Shown here: piece after piece, positions 8,999 to 18,015 of the stretch | How positions within the stretch are numbered: position 1 is the stretch's first letter | Layout of the letters: every line of letters begins with the position of its first letter | NCBI GenBank assembly: GCA_900543445.1 | Contig: UQRC01000021.1 | Coordinates: 1-47,904 of the forward strand | DNA length: 47,904 nt | From: an uncultured Lachnobacterium sp. | GTDB taxonomy: Bacteria; Bacillota; Clostridia; Lachnospirales; Lachnospiraceae | Reading direction: 5' to 3' | Notes under the pieces: model-generated | Databases searched by the model: none | What the model saw: the letters and a program-made list of their open reading frames with translations, nothing else | Told to the model about the DNA's origin: nothing | Made by a program: the position numbers and the translations under genes

Positions 8999-11312
8999 TG
9001 GATGCCACCTCACTTTCCTCAAGTCCAAGTTCTTTTGCAGACAACTGTGATTTTGCAATCTGCTGGTATACTTCACAGGACTTCATCAGTTCCTCATGCG
9101 TTCCCTTTCCGACGATTCTTCCGTCATCCAGCACCAGAATCTGATCTGCATGAAGAATCGTGCTGATACGCTGCGCAACAATGATCACTGTACAATCCTT
9201 TACGTTATCAGACAGTGCTTTACGCAATGCGGCATCTGTCTTAAGGTCCAATGCCGAGAAACTGTCATCAAAAATAAATATCTTTGGATTCTTGGCAATC
9301 GCCCGGGCAATCGACAGACGCTGCTTCTGTCCACCGGATACGTTGCTTCCCCCCTGTGCGATCGCACTATCATATTTATCATCCTTGGCATCAATAAATT
9401 CGCTCGCCTGCGCAATCTCTGCCGCAAGTCGAATCTCTTCATCCGTTGCATCGTCTCTGCCGAATCTCAGATTGGATGCGATCGTTCCTGAGAAAAGCAC
9501 GCCTTTTTGCGGAACAAATCCAATTTCTTCACGCAGATCCGACATGCGGATTTTGCGGATATCCTGACCGTCAAGTGTAATGCTTCCTTCCGAAACATCA
9601 TACAGACGCGGAATCAGATTCACCAGTGTCGACTTACCGCATCCCGTACTTCCAATGATCGCGGTTGTCTTTCCCGGTTCTGCCACAAAATCGATGTCGT
9701 GAAGCACATCCTCCTCAGCCCCAGGATACTTGAAATTCACATGATCAAATCGGACAACACCATCGTGTACAGCCAGATTTTGGGGATTCTCATCGTCACG
9801 GATAGATGACTGCGTATGAATCACTTCATCAATACGATCTGCTGCTACCGCAGCTCGTGGAAGCATAATCGACATCATCGTCAACATTAAAAATGACATA
9901 ACAATCATCATCGCATAAGTAATAAATGCCGTCATCGCACCAACCTGCATCGTTCCCGCATCAATCTTATGCGCTCCAACCCAGACGATTCCAACCGTCA
10001 GTACATTCATGATCATCATCATACCAGGCATCATAAAGGTCATAACACGGTTGGTAAAAAGCATCGTCTTCGTCAGATCCTTATTGGCATCATCGAAGCG
10101 CTCCTCTTCCTTCTTCTCACGCCCGAAAGCACGAATGACAGAAAGACCTGTCAAAATCTCACGCGATACAAGGTTCACGTTATCCACAAGTTTCTGCATC
10201 AGCTTAAACTTCGGCATTGTCACAGACATAAGAACCATAACATAGCCTAAGATAACAACAATTGCAAGGACAATGATCCAACCCATTCCAGCACCGGTCT
10301 GCATTACTTTTAACACACCACCGATTCCAAGGATCGGCGCATATGCGATCATTCGAAGCAGCATAACAGAAACCATCTGTATCTGCTGGATATCGTTCGT
10401 ACTTCTTGTGATTAAAGAAGCGGTCGAGAACTTATCCATCTCCGCATTTGAAAATCCAACGACCTGCTTGAATACTTTTCCTCGAAGTGTCATACCGATT
10501 CCGGCACCGACTCTTGAAGCAAACAGTCCGACCAGCACTGTAACTATTCCCATCAAAAATGCCATACCTACCATCTTAAGTCCGGCAGATAGCAGATAGC
10601 TTTTCTGAATATGATCCACATCAAGTCCGACTGCCTTATCACAGGATACCGCATAGGCAACTCCCATCGCCTTCACAAGAGAACTTCCCATTGTGTCTAT
10701 CGTATCTTCCATGCTGTCACGCATCGAAAGAATCGAATCTTTATCCATCATCTTGTTTTCCAGCATCGTTGCAAAAATCGGGCGTACATCCACACAGGTA
10801 GCTTCATACTTATTTCCGTCATCGTCCTCTTTTTCCTGTTGAAACGATTTCAGGTCTGTGCCGAGCATCTGACCAATCTGCTCAACGGTAAGATCTGCAA
10901 GCTCCGATTCGTCTTTGCCCATCTGTTTTGCGATAAGACCCTTAAAGGTATCCTCCTCCATCGCACTCATCTGATAGTTCATAATCAGAGGAAGTACCAT
11001 CTGTTCATCAACTTTATCCAGCTTCTTTTCGGATTTCTCAGAAAGCTCATAGATGCCGTCTTTAAGCGTGTAAAGGCTCTCCCATGTTTTACACTCATCC
11101 TCCGTCATAATAAACTGTGCCATCTTAAATTCATCTTCTGTAAGTGACTCCGGCACCACACGTTCTACACCATTATTCTGGATTCCAACATCAATAATAT
11201 CCGATGTATATGCCGGAAGAGACAGATCACACCACGCCTGCACAAAAAGCAAAGCGATCACAATCACAATCGTCTTCCAATACGGAAGCATGTTTTTAAA
11301 TATGCTCTTCAT
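8991..11312 (-). CDS. ABC exporter half-transporter, degenerate-site subunit with a large extracytoplasmic insert
   Basis: Partner exporter subunit of 773 residues, some 150 longer than usual. After the first membrane helix comes a charged, acidic stretch of roughly 190 residues (about 45-235) before the remaining five helices; by topology it should lie outside the cell. The nucleotide-binding domain has Walker A GSTGCGKST and a good signature VSGGQ. Walker B ends in FDD where the catalytic Glu should be, and the switch His is replaced by Gln (AQRIST). These losses complement the other subunit. Ribosome site AAGGAGCAGGAGA; the start overlaps the end of marR by 17 bases. Confidence 0.88.
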   Translation of the reverse strand: MKSIFKNMLPYWKTIVIVIALLFVQAWCDLSLPAYTSDIIDVGIQNNGVERVVPESLTEDEFKMAQFIMTEDECKTWESLYTLKDGIYELSEKSEKKLDKVDEQMVLPLIMNYQMSAMEEDTFKGLIAKQMGKDESELADLTVEQIGQMLGTDLKSFQQEKEDDDGNKYEATCVDVRPIFATMLENKMMDKDSILSMRDSMEDTIDTMGSSLVKAMGVAYAVSCDKAVGLDVDHIQKSYLLSAGLKMVGMAFLMGIVTVLVGLFASRVGAGIGMTLRGKVFKQVVGFSNAEMDKFSTASLITRSTNDIQQIQMVSVMLLRMIAYAPILGIGGVLKVMQTGAGMGWIIVLAIVVILGYVMVLMSVTMPKFKLMQKLVDNVNLVSREILTGLSVIRAFGREKKEEERFDDANKDLTKTMLFTNRVMTFMMPGMMMIMNVLTVGIVWVGAHKIDAGTMQVGAMTAFITYAMMIVMSFLMLTMMSIMLPRAAVAADRIDEVIHTQSSIRDDENPQNLAVHDGVVRFDHVNFKYPGAEEDVLHDIDFVAEPGKTTAIIGSTGCGKSTLVNLIPRLYDVSEGSITLDGQDIRKIRMSDLREEIGFVPQKGVLFSGTIASNLRFGRDDATDEEIRLAAEIAQASEFIDAKDDKYDSAIAQGGSNVSGGQKQRLSIARAIAKNPKIFIFDDSFSALDLKTDAALRKALSDNVKDCTVIIVAQRISTILHADQILVLDDGRIVGKGTHEELMKSCEVYQQIAKSQLSAKELGLEESEVASNE

Positions 11313-11772
11313 TCTCCTGCTCCTTTCTGCCTTTTACCTTTCTAGCCTTCAGTTCCTGATCTGCAATCTCATATATGTGATTCAAATAAGTAACCAGACG
11401 TCTGATTTCGTCTTCATCAACCTGCTCCATGACCGCGCGTCCGTATTCGCGCATCGTCTCTCTGACTTCAAGTGTAATCTTCTCACCTTCCGGTGTCAGT
11501 TCAACATAAGTATTTCTGCGATCCTTTTTGTTGACATTACGCTCAATATATCCTTTTTCTTCCAACCCTCTAAGCGTCCGCGATACTGCAGGTGGAAGCA
11601 CCCCGGCCTTTGCAGCGAGCTCAGAAATCGTCATCTGTCCTTCTTTCCCTTTATCCATGATCATACTCATCGTGAAGAAATCCATCCTGCTGATCTGCGG
11701 AAACAGATCATTGAACTTTAATTTACGAAACTGATTCATCACATGAAACAGATCTTCATATGTGGTTCCCAT
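11296..11772 (-). CDS. MarR-family transcriptional regulator of the exporter operon
   Basis: 158-residue winged-helix regulator. The helix-turn-helix and wing are clear: MTISELAAKAGVLPPAVSRT, then LEEKGYIERNVNKKDRRNTY with the DRR wing motif. The basic tail (KARKVKGRKEQ) ends the protein. It is the first gene of an operon with the two exporter genes, overlapping the first of them, so it most likely represses its own operon until a ligand binds; that ligand is unknown. AGGATGAG precedes the ATG. A small palindrome lies 30 bases upstream. Confidence 0.88.
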   Translation of the reverse strand: MGTTYEDLFHVMNQFRKLKFNDLFPQISRMDFFTMSMIMDKGKEGQMTISELAAKAGVLPPAVSRTLRGLEEKGYIERNVNKKDRRNTYVELTPEGEKITLEVRETMREYGRAVMEQVDEDEIRRLVTYLNHIYEIADQELKARKVKGRKEQENEEHI

Positions 11773-11802
11773 ACTTACTCATCCTCTTTTTGTCTCATTT
11801 GT

Positions 11803-11813
11803 TAACACTGTTA
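11803..11813. promoter_or_regulatory. Possible MarR operator
   Basis: An 11-base palindrome TAACACTGTTA lies about 30 bases upstream of the marR start codon, where a self-repressing MarR protein would bind. Arms are only five bases, so chance occurrence cannot be excluded. Confidence 0.35.
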
Positions 11814-11836
11814 TGTATTTGCATGCGTTAAATAAT

Positions 11837-11876
11837 AACACCGGCAAATTACTGCGTCAAGTAATTTGCCGGTGTT
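11837..11876 (-). terminator. Strong intrinsic terminator after glnQ
   Basis: A perfect 17-bp stem (11837-11853 with 11860-11876, arm ACACCGGCAAATTACT) with a six-base loop. On the minus strand it is followed by TTATTATTT. It isolates the amino-acid importer genes from the downstream marR operon. Confidence 0.85.
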
Positions 11877-11913
11877 CATTTTAATTTTATATTTACTTTA
11901 TAATTTTCTGAGA

Positions 11914-12654
11914 TTATCTTACTTTCGAAAGGAACTCCTGAAGTCTCGCATTGCTCGGATGATCAAAGAAGGTTTCAGGATCCTCATCCTCCTGAATATT
12001 CCTTTCGTCAATAAAAAGCACACGGTTCGCAACTTCTCTCGCGAATCCCATCTCATGCGTTACCACGATCATCGTCATTCCGTCTTCCGCAAGTTCCTTC
12101 ATAATTTCAAGAACCTCACCGACCATCTCCGGATCAAGCGCCGATGTCGGCTCATCAAAAAGAATCACATCCGGGTTCATCGCCATCGTACGGGCGATCG
12201 CGATACGCTGCTTCTGACCTCCGGACAATGTATTCGGATAAGCCTCCGCTTTCTCAGCCAGACCGACTCTTGTAAGTAATCGAAGTGCCTCTCTCTCGGC
12301 GTCGCCTTTTGGCACATTCTTAAGCTTCATCGGAGCAAGCATGATATTTTCTTTCACGGTCATATTCGGAAACAGATTAAACTGCTGGAATACCATTCCA
12401 ATCTTCTGACGAACATGGTTGATATTTGTTTTCTTATCAAGAAGATCTGTTCCCTCAAAAATAATCTGTCCATGCTCCGGACGCTCCAATAAATTCAAGG
12501 AACGAAGGAATGTCGACTTACCGCATCCAGACGGACCGACAATTGCAATAACCTCGCCTCTGTAAATATTCGTGCTCAGATTCTCAAGAACAACATGATC
12601 TCCGTACGATTTGCACAAGTCCTTTACTTCTATTAATAATTCTCTATCTAGCAT
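11914..12654 (-). CDS. glnQ: Polar amino-acid ABC importer ATPase (GlnQ-like)
   Basis: 246-residue ATPase of the PAAT (polar amino acid) importer family. Walker [11 protein letters not shown]-loop [13 protein letters not shown], signature LSGGQKQR, Walker [14 protein letters not shown] and switch His in [12 protein letters not shown] are all intact. It is the last gene of the operon; its ATG overlaps the 3' end of the permease frame by 11 bases, with AAGGAG upstream, suggesting coupled translation. Substrate (Gln, His, Arg or another polar amino acid) cannot be decided from the sequence. The upstream permease gene is frameshifted, which may leave this ATPase without a partner. Confidence 0.9.
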   Translation of the reverse strand: MLDRELLIEVKDLCKSYGDHVVLENLSTNIYRGEVIAIVGPSGCGKSTFLRSLNLLERPEHGQIIFEGTDLLDKKTNINHVRQKIGMVFQQFNLFPNMTVKENIMLAPMKLKNVPKGDAEREALRLLTRVGLAEKAEAYPNTLSGGQKQRIAIARTMAMNPDVILFDEPTSALDPEMVGEVLEIMKELAEDGMTMIVVTHEMGFAREVANRVLFIDERNIQEDEDPETFFDHPSNARLQEFLSKVR

Positions 12655-13006
12655 CTTTCTTCAGTCTCCTTTCCAGGCGTCCGACAAGAAATGTCAGGAA
12701 CATAACGATCACAAGGTATACAAGTGCAACCGCAATCAGTGGCATAAACGCCTCGTAGGTATTGCTTCGGATGATATCGCCAGCTTTGGTCAAATCGATC
12801 AGTCCGATATATCCGACAATGGAACTTTCCTTTAACAAAGCGATAAATTCATTACACATTGCAGGAAGTGCATTCTTGACCGCCTGTGGCAGGATAATAT
12901 GAATCATCGTCTGTCCATAGGTAAATCCAAGGCTTCGACCAGCCTCAAACTGTCCGATTTCAACTGACAATAATACCGGCACGGATTGCTTCTGCCACAT
13001 ATGCAC
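12644..13006 (-). pseudogene. C-terminal part of the amino-acid importer permease, out of frame
   Basis: Continues the permease of the gene at 12960-14183 in another frame. Homologous sequence resumes at 12970 (LSVEIGQFEAGRS, the EAA loop) and runs to the stop at 12644 with two further hydrophobic segments. The upstream frame reads through RAGI at about 12974 and then hits TGA at 12960. One extra base near 12971 explains both. The first possible start in this frame (GTG at 13006) has no ribosome site and would give a meaningless N terminus, so I do not think it is a separate gene. Either an inactivating mutation, an error in the sequence, or, less likely, a +1 frameshift. Confidence 0.75.
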
Positions 13007-14183
13007 CGGAATTTAATCCAAACGCAAGAACTGCTGTCATAATCGGATTCGCCTTCACCGAGGCAAAAATGACATAATACATAATAAGAAGCTGAACCAT
13101 CATTGGCGTTCCACGGAATATTGTCAGATACACCTTTACGATAGCATTTAAAACCCGAATGCCAAGCTTTTTCTCATCATTTCTGTCGTTTGCGACACGA
13201 ATGATTGCAAACAGGAATCCAAGAATAATACCGATCACACCTGCAAAAAACGTAATGATCAACGTATTACGAAGGCCCTTTGGTATATACTGCCATCTGT
13301 CTTTTTCAATAAATACCTGCTTGAATTTCTCAACCAGGCTCTGCTGGTTAGCACCCTCGCCGGTATTTACGATAATGACCTGCTTTGCTGTCGTATAGGA
13401 TTCCGAGAAGTTAATATTTTTCAAGCGGTCTTCCGTTACCGTCAGTCCTGCCGCACCAAAATCGGCTTTTCCGGACTGTACCGCAGCAATGATCGAATCA
13501 AACTCCATATCCGAGATCACTAAGTTCATGCCAAGCTTATCTGCGATTGCCTGCGCCATATCCGCATCGATTCCGACAATGGTTCCATTCTCATAATATT
13601 CATAAGGAGGGAACGCAGCGTTGGTAGCCATCGTAAGCGTTCCATTGTCTCTTATCACATCGTCCGAGGATACATATGGAGTCTTTCCGGCATCCACTCC
13701 AATATAATTATTGATAATTGATTCGAGTGTTCCATCCTGCTTAAGCTCATCCAATGCACCATTGATCTTGTCAAGCAGTTCATCATTTCCTTTTGCCACA
13801 CAGATGGCATAATCCTCATTCGTAAATTCCTCGTCAAGAATCTTAAGTTCCGGATTCTTATCCACGAATGCCAATGCCGGCTGCTCGTCAATGATCACAC
13901 AGTCAATCTTATTCTGCTTTAACGCCTGTACTGCATCTGCACCCTTGTTATAACGGGCGACTTCCGTTCCTGCGTCATCACCTTCATAGTCGGATGCGTA
14001 GGTATCTCCGACCGTACCGATCTGTACACCGATCTTCGCACCTTCGAGATCATCCACCCCGGAAATCACCTTATCCGGCGTCTGATCCGCATTCTTTTGT
14101 CCGCATGCAGTCAGTGTCAGCAGCATCAAAGCTGTAAGAAGGATCACTGCAAGGGTGCGTTTCCTTGTTTGCATTTTTCTCAT
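12960..14183 (-). CDS. Fused amino-acid-binding lipoprotein/permease, permuted binding domain, truncated by frameshift
   Basis: Fusion of a PAAT-family binding protein to its permease. Residues 1-27 are a lipoprotein signal (LTLTAC). Residues ~40-163 (DDLEGAKIGVQIGTVGD ... IINNYIG) look like the second lobe and C-terminal helices of an SBP_bac_3 domain. Residues ~181-272 (GTLTMATNAAFPPYEY ... FSESYTTAKQVIIV) look like the first lobe, which normally comes first. Permease helices start near 303 (GLRNTLIITFFAGVIG). The frame ends after RAGIIVS at 12960; the rest of the permease lies in another frame. Start at 14183 has AAAGGA upstream. Confidence 0.82.
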   Translation of the reverse strand: MRKMQTRKRTLAVILLTALMLLTLTACGQKNADQTPDKVISGVDDLEGAKIGVQIGTVGDTYASDYEGDDAGTEVARYNKGADAVQALKQNKIDCVIIDEQPALAFVDKNPELKILDEEFTNEDYAICVAKGNDELLDKINGALDELKQDGTLESIINNYIGVDAGKTPYVSSDDVIRDNGTLTMATNAAFPPYEYYENGTIVGIDADMAQAIADKLGMNLVISDMEFDSIIAAVQSGKADFGAAGLTVTEDRLKNINFSESYTTAKQVIIVNTGEGANQQSLVEKFKQVFIEKDRWQYIPKGLRNTLIITFFAGVIGIILGFLFAIIRVANDRNDEKKLGIRVLNAIVKVYLTIFRGTPMMVQLLIMYYVIFASVKANPIMTAVLAFGLNSGAYVAEAIRAGIIVS

Positions 14184-14282
14184 AATATATTCCTTTCTGG
14201 ATCATCGATTTCTTTCTGGAATCCTATAATCCGCCAAATTACTTTCTATTTTACAATATTTCATCAATTATTGAAACTATTA

Positions 14283-14302
14283 TTATGCAAAAAATTGCAT
14301 AA
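14283..14302. promoter_or_regulatory. Palindrome upstream of the amino-acid importer, operator-like
   Basis: TTATGCAA and TTGCATAA form perfect 8-base arms around AAAA, about 100 bases upstream of the importer start and 142 before the chemoreceptor start. A possible minus-strand promoter (TTTCAA, 17 bases, TAAAAT) lies between it and the importer. The symmetry suggests a dimeric repressor or activator site; the protein is unknown. Confidence 0.45.
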
Positions 14303-14348
14303 AAATACAACTTAAGACCGATGTTTTTCGTAATGTTAAGTTACTCCC

Positions 14349-14377
14349 TTGAAAGCCAGCGAAAAATCATATAAAAT
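14349..14377 (+). promoter_or_regulatory. Sigma-A-like promoter of the chemoreceptor gene
   Basis: TTGAAA (14349-14354), 17-base spacer, TAAAAT (14372-14377), placing the start of RNA near 14384, 60 bases before the ATG. A CCGAT at 14318-14322 resembles part of a flagellar sigma-D -10 box, but the TAAA upstream of it is two bases too close. Confidence 0.5.
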
Positions 14378-14443
14378 TAAAGCAGATTATTCAAAAAAAT
14401 TGTAAGATACTTACTAAGATACACAAGAAACGAGGAAACTTCT

Positions 14444-16558
14444 ATGAACTATGATGAGACACTATTTAAAGCCAAGGCAAACCAGAAAGCACGTCGTATC
14501 TGGCTGATCTTCGGTCTGCTTCTGACCGCAAACTACGGTGCAGATGTCAGCAACGGACTTTATCCGGTCAATGAGTATATCATTTTTATACTTCTGTGCT
14601 GGATTCCTTTTATTGCCGGAGATATTTTGTTAAAAGTCAAAGGAAAAGATACCGATCTTTATCGTCATGATCTGTTTATCGGTTATGGAATCTTTTATAC
14701 CTTCCTGATTTTCACAACAGATTCACCGATCGCATTCACCTATATTCTTCCAGTGACCAGTCTTCTTGTATTATATAAGAACAGACGCTTTATGATCAAT
14801 TGTGGAATCGCCAACATCATCAGTGTTCTTGCAAGTGCCCTCTATCACGGACTGGTACTCGGTCAGACAAGTGCTTCCGACATGAAGAATTATCAGTTAC
14901 AGATTGCCTGTCTGATTCTCTGCTATGTATGCTACGTCATGTCCATCCGCCATCTTGTCGAATCAGACGGAGCTTTGACAGACAGTATCAAAGCGGATTT
15001 AAAACGCGTTGTCACAACCGTTGAAACGGTAAAGACTGCAAGTAACACGATCATGGACGGAATTACCGTTGTCCGCGAGATTGCAACCGAGAACAAACAC
15101 GGTTCCGATGTTGTCGTACACGGAATGAATGAACTGACAGAACACAATGGTGAATTATTTGACCAGACAGAATCTTCAAAGGATATGACAACGGATATCA
15201 GTGCTCAGGTACAGCATGTGGCAGCGATGATCAATGAGATGGTGGAACTTACCGCGGAATCCGTCAAACACGCACAGACAAGTTCCGGAGATCTCGACTC
15301 CCTTGTCACAACAACCGGAACGATGGTCAAACTCTCTTCCGAGGTAGAGCAGGTACTCGTTGCATTCAAGGAGGAATTTGAAACCGTAAAGAATCAGACG
15401 AGCACAATTGAAGATATCAATGATCAGACGAATCTTCTAGCTCTCAATGCCTCCATTGAGGCAGCACGTGCAGGAGAAGCCGGCAAAGGTTTTGCAGTCG
15501 TTGCCGAGCAGATTCGCAAACTAAGTGCAGAGACGCAGTCTTCTTCCGGTCAGATTCAGGAAGCTCTCATGCGTCTTGATGAGACAACTGCCAAGATGAC
15601 TTCCTCTATCGAACAGACCTTACAGTTAATTCAGCTCACACTTGAAAAAGTTACACAGACTGGTAAAAATGTCAGCAAGATCAACGAGGATTCCTCTCAG
15701 CTTGGTGAACATATTCATGTTATCGACTCCGCTATGAAAGAAGTTGAATCTTCAAATATTCAGTTAGTCAGCAATATGGAGCATGTATCCCAGATTGTAG
15801 AAACCATGACAGGCTGCATCGCTGATTCAGATGAGATCAGCCGCAGAATGCTTGGCAAATACAATGAAAGTGCTACTAATATCAATCAGATTGAGGATAC
15901 GATCGCATCGCTGATGTGTGAGCTTGGAATCGGCGGCTTCATGGGACTTGAAGATATCGAAGCCGGAATGAAAGTAAAGGTAACGGTCAACAAACCTATG
16001 GGATATGATTATTTTCACGGAGAAATTGTTTCCTGCGAAGATACCGGATTTACAGTGGTTCTTCCAGAGACCTCAACAAGAGAAACGCTTTCCAATTGTG
16101 ACATTCAGGCAACGGTTGGAAACGTACTCTATTGTTGGGAGAAAACAACACTTACGCCTACCCGCGTCGGTCGTACGGATGCATTTGCAGTGCGCATTAA
16201 TTCACGTCCGATCATTCGCAACCGTCGAAAATATCCGCGCCTTGATATGAGTAATCCATGTACCATTACATTAAAAGATTCCGGACAGAAATATTCCGGA
16301 CGCCTGGATAATATCAGTGCAAACGGTTTCGCCTTGATCACCTATGATTCTTCCTTCATGGATAACAAAGGAAAGGATATTACGATCCAGATTGAGGATT
16401 TTGCACTTCCGCAACATTCCACACTGGACGGACGCATCATCCGCTGTTCCAGCAATAATGGCACCTATCTGGTTGGATGCCAGCTACCGGAAGATAATTA
16501 CGATATCAAAGTATATGTTGAGAATTGTCAGAAACAGGGCAAGAAAGCATTCCACTAG
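14444..16558 (+). CDS. Chemoreceptor with multi-helix membrane sensor and C-terminal PilZ domain
   Basis: 704-residue methyl-accepting chemotaxis-type protein. About six hydrophobic helices lie in residues ~16-166 with hardly any extracellular loop, so the signal is probably sensed in or at the membrane. A long coiled coil follows, with the signalling tip [19 protein letters not shown] at ~325, which binds CheA/CheW. From about residue 504 there is a YcgR-like beta domain and then PilZ: the c-di-GMP-binding RRKYPR at ~594 and DNISANGF at ~621. This suggests direct control of the chemotaxis output by c-di-GMP. Monocistronic: own promoter upstream and terminator downstream. Confidence 0.9.
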   Translation: MNYDETLFKAKANQKARRIWLIFGLLLTANYGADVSNGLYPVNEYIIFILLCWIPFIAGDILLKVKGKDTDLYRHDLFIGYGIFYTFLIFTTDSPIAFTYILPVTSLLVLYKNRRFMINCGIANIISVLASALYHGLVLGQTSASDMKNYQLQIACLILCYVCYVMSIRHLVESDGALTDSIKADLKRVVTTVETVKTASNTIMDGITVVREIATENKHGSDVVVHGMNELTEHNGELFDQTESSKDMTTDISAQVQHVAAMINEMVELTAESVKHAQTSSGDLDSLVTTTGTMVKLSSEVEQVLVAFKEEFETVKNQTSTIEDINDQTNLLALNASIEAARAGEAGKGFAVVAEQIRKLSAETQSSSGQIQEALMRLDETTAKMTSSIEQTLQLIQLTLEKVTQTGKNVSKINEDSSQLGEHIHVIDSAMKEVESSNIQLVSNMEHVSQIVETMTGCIADSDEISRRMLGKYNESATNINQIEDTIASLMCELGIGGFMGLEDIEAGMKVKVTVNKPMGYDYFHGEIVSCEDTGFTVVLPETSTRETLSNCDIQATVGNVLYCWEKTTLTPTRVGRTDAFAVRINSRPIIRNRRKYPRLDMSNPCTITLKDSGQKYSGRLDNISANGFALITYDSSFMDNKGKDITIQIEDFALPQHSTLDGRIIRCSSNNGTYLVGCQLPEDNYDIKVYVENCQKQGKKAFH

Positions 16559-16569
16559 TATAAAAATCA

Positions 16570-16610
16570 GCCCTCCCATATATCAATATATGGGAGGCTT
16601 TCCTTTTTAC
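16570..16610. terminator. Bidirectional terminator between chemoreceptor and purine permease
   Basis: CCTCCCATATAT (16572-16583) pairs perfectly with ATATATGGGAGG (16586-16597). A T-rich run follows on the plus strand (TTTCCTTTTT) and, after a few bases, on the minus strand (ATTTTTATAC), so it serves the two convergent genes. Confidence 0.8.
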
Positions 16611-18004
16611 GTTTCTTTTTCTTTTGGAAGAATGATATTCAAAAGGATCGCAACAAGCGCCGCCGGCACAATTCCGGATCCGCCGAATACAAGCTGGACA
16701 AGTTGCGGTGCATTGGCAAGAATACCAGGATTTGATCCCATTCCGTATCCAACACCGAGTGCCACAGAAACGATGGATAGATTTCTGGCATTTAACGGAT
16801 TTTTGGTAATCAGCTGAATACCACTGATAACAATCGAAGAAAACATCATGACCGCGGCTCCGCCAAGAACCGATTGTGGCATAATGGAGATCAATGCTGC
16901 AAGCTTCGGACACAGTCCGCACAGAATCAAAAAGATTGCTCCCGTTGACAATGCGAACAGATTGACGACCTTCGTCATCGTTACAAGACCGACATTCTGG
17001 CTGAACGAAGTATTTGGCAGTACACCGAATAATGCAGCGAACGAAGATCCAAGTCCGTCACACATAACTCCACCGGAAAGCTCCTTATCCGTTGCCTCTC
17101 TTCCGAGTCCGCCTTCCATCACGCCGGAAATATCTCCTACCGTTTCAACAGCAGTCACAATAAACATAATAAGAACCGGAAGTATGGCTCTCAGATCAAA
17201 AACAGGTTTCACCGGCATAAATTTGGGGATTTCGAACCAGGAAGCATCTGCAACCTTGTCCCAGTTTAGAACCCACGCTTTCGTATATTCCACACCATCT
17301 GCATTAATCCCTGTTGTAGGTAAAACCATCCCCATAATAAATGCCGCTATGTATCCGAAAACAATGCCCAATAAAATGGATGAGGAACTGAAAAATCCCT
17401 TTGTAAAATGTTTAAAGAATAAAATAACAGCAAGTACAAACAACGCCAATAACAGATTTTCCATCGAGCCGAAATCCGCCGCACTATTTCCACCGCCAAA
17501 TGAATTGATTCCAACGGAAATCAGGCTGAGTCCGATCGACATAACAACCGTACCGGTTACAACTGCGGGGAAAAACCGGCGCAGCGGTTTTAAGAAAAAT
17601 CCTAAAACGGTCTCAAACAATCCGCCGATAATCGATGCTCCCATGATGGCTCCATAGGCAAGGACTCCTCCTCCCATCGATGTCGCAACACTGTTGAACA
17701 CACCGATAAATCCGGAAGATGTGCCCATGATGATCGGCACGCGACCTCCTACCGGTCCAATGGTAAAAAGCTGTACAAGTGTAACAATGCCGGCAATCAG
17801 CATTGCATTCTGAAGCAGGGAAAGCTGTAAATCGGCAAACTCTCCGCCCGCCAGTCCGCAGGTTCCTGTAATAATAAGAAGCGGTGTCAGGTTTCCGACG
17901 AACATGGCCAGCACATGCTGAAGTCCGAGTGGAATAGCCTGTGACAAAGGCATTTTTCCCTCCATCTGAAAGGCAGTATCCGATAACTTTAAAATCTTTT
18001 TCAT
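16607..18004 (-). CDS. NCS2-family xanthine/uric acid permease
   Basis: About 465 residues with 12-14 hydrophobic helices. NCS2 hallmarks are present: QHVLAMFVGN near the N terminus, ETVGDISGV and PNTSFSQNVG in the central substrate region. I start at 18004, where GAGGAG stands seven bases before the ATG; an ATG at 18019 overlaps that ribosome site and is unlikely. The preceding gene (molybdenum subunit of a xanthine dehydrogenase-like enzyme) ends 12 bases upstream. Family members carry xanthine, uric acid or uracil; the neighbour makes a purine the best guess. Proton or sodium coupling cannot be told. Confidence 0.88.
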   Translation of the reverse strand: MKKILKLSDTAFQMEGKMPLSQAIPLGLQHVLAMFVGNLTPLLIITGTCGLAGGEFADLQLSLLQNAMLIAGIVTLVQLFTIGPVGGRVPIIMGTSSGFIGVFNSVATSMGGGVLAYGAIMGASIIGGLFETVLGFFLKPLRRFFPAVVTGTVVMSIGLSLISVGINSFGGGNSAADFGSMENLLLALFVLAVILFFKHFTKGFFSSSSILLGIVFGYIAAFIMGMVLPTTGINADGVEYTKAWVLNWDKVADASWFEIPKFMPVKPVFDLRAILPVLIMFIVTAVETVGDISGVMEGGLGREATDKELSGGVMCDGLGSSFAALFGVLPNTSFSQNVGLVTMTKVVNLFALSTGAIFLILCGLCPKLAALISIMPQSVLGGAAVMMFSSIVISGIQLITKNPLNARNLSIVSVALGVGYGMGSNPGILANAPQLVQLVFGGSGIVPAALVAILLNIILPKEKET

Positions 18005-18015
18005 ATGTGTTCTCC

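Noticed and set aside
10611..11147. Plus-strand open frame opposite the exporter insert
   Set aside because: Composition typical of the complement of a coding frame and no recognisable motif; the minus-strand reading continues the exporter.
12644..13006. Separate small permease gene starting at GTG 13006
   Set aside because: No ribosome site, the first residues are out-of-frame sequence of the longer gene, and the rest is the missing end of that permease.
14299..14325. Flagellar sigma-D promoter before the chemoreceptor
   Set aside because: CCGAT matches part of the -10, but the TAAA box is two bases too close; the sigma-A-like pair downstream is better.
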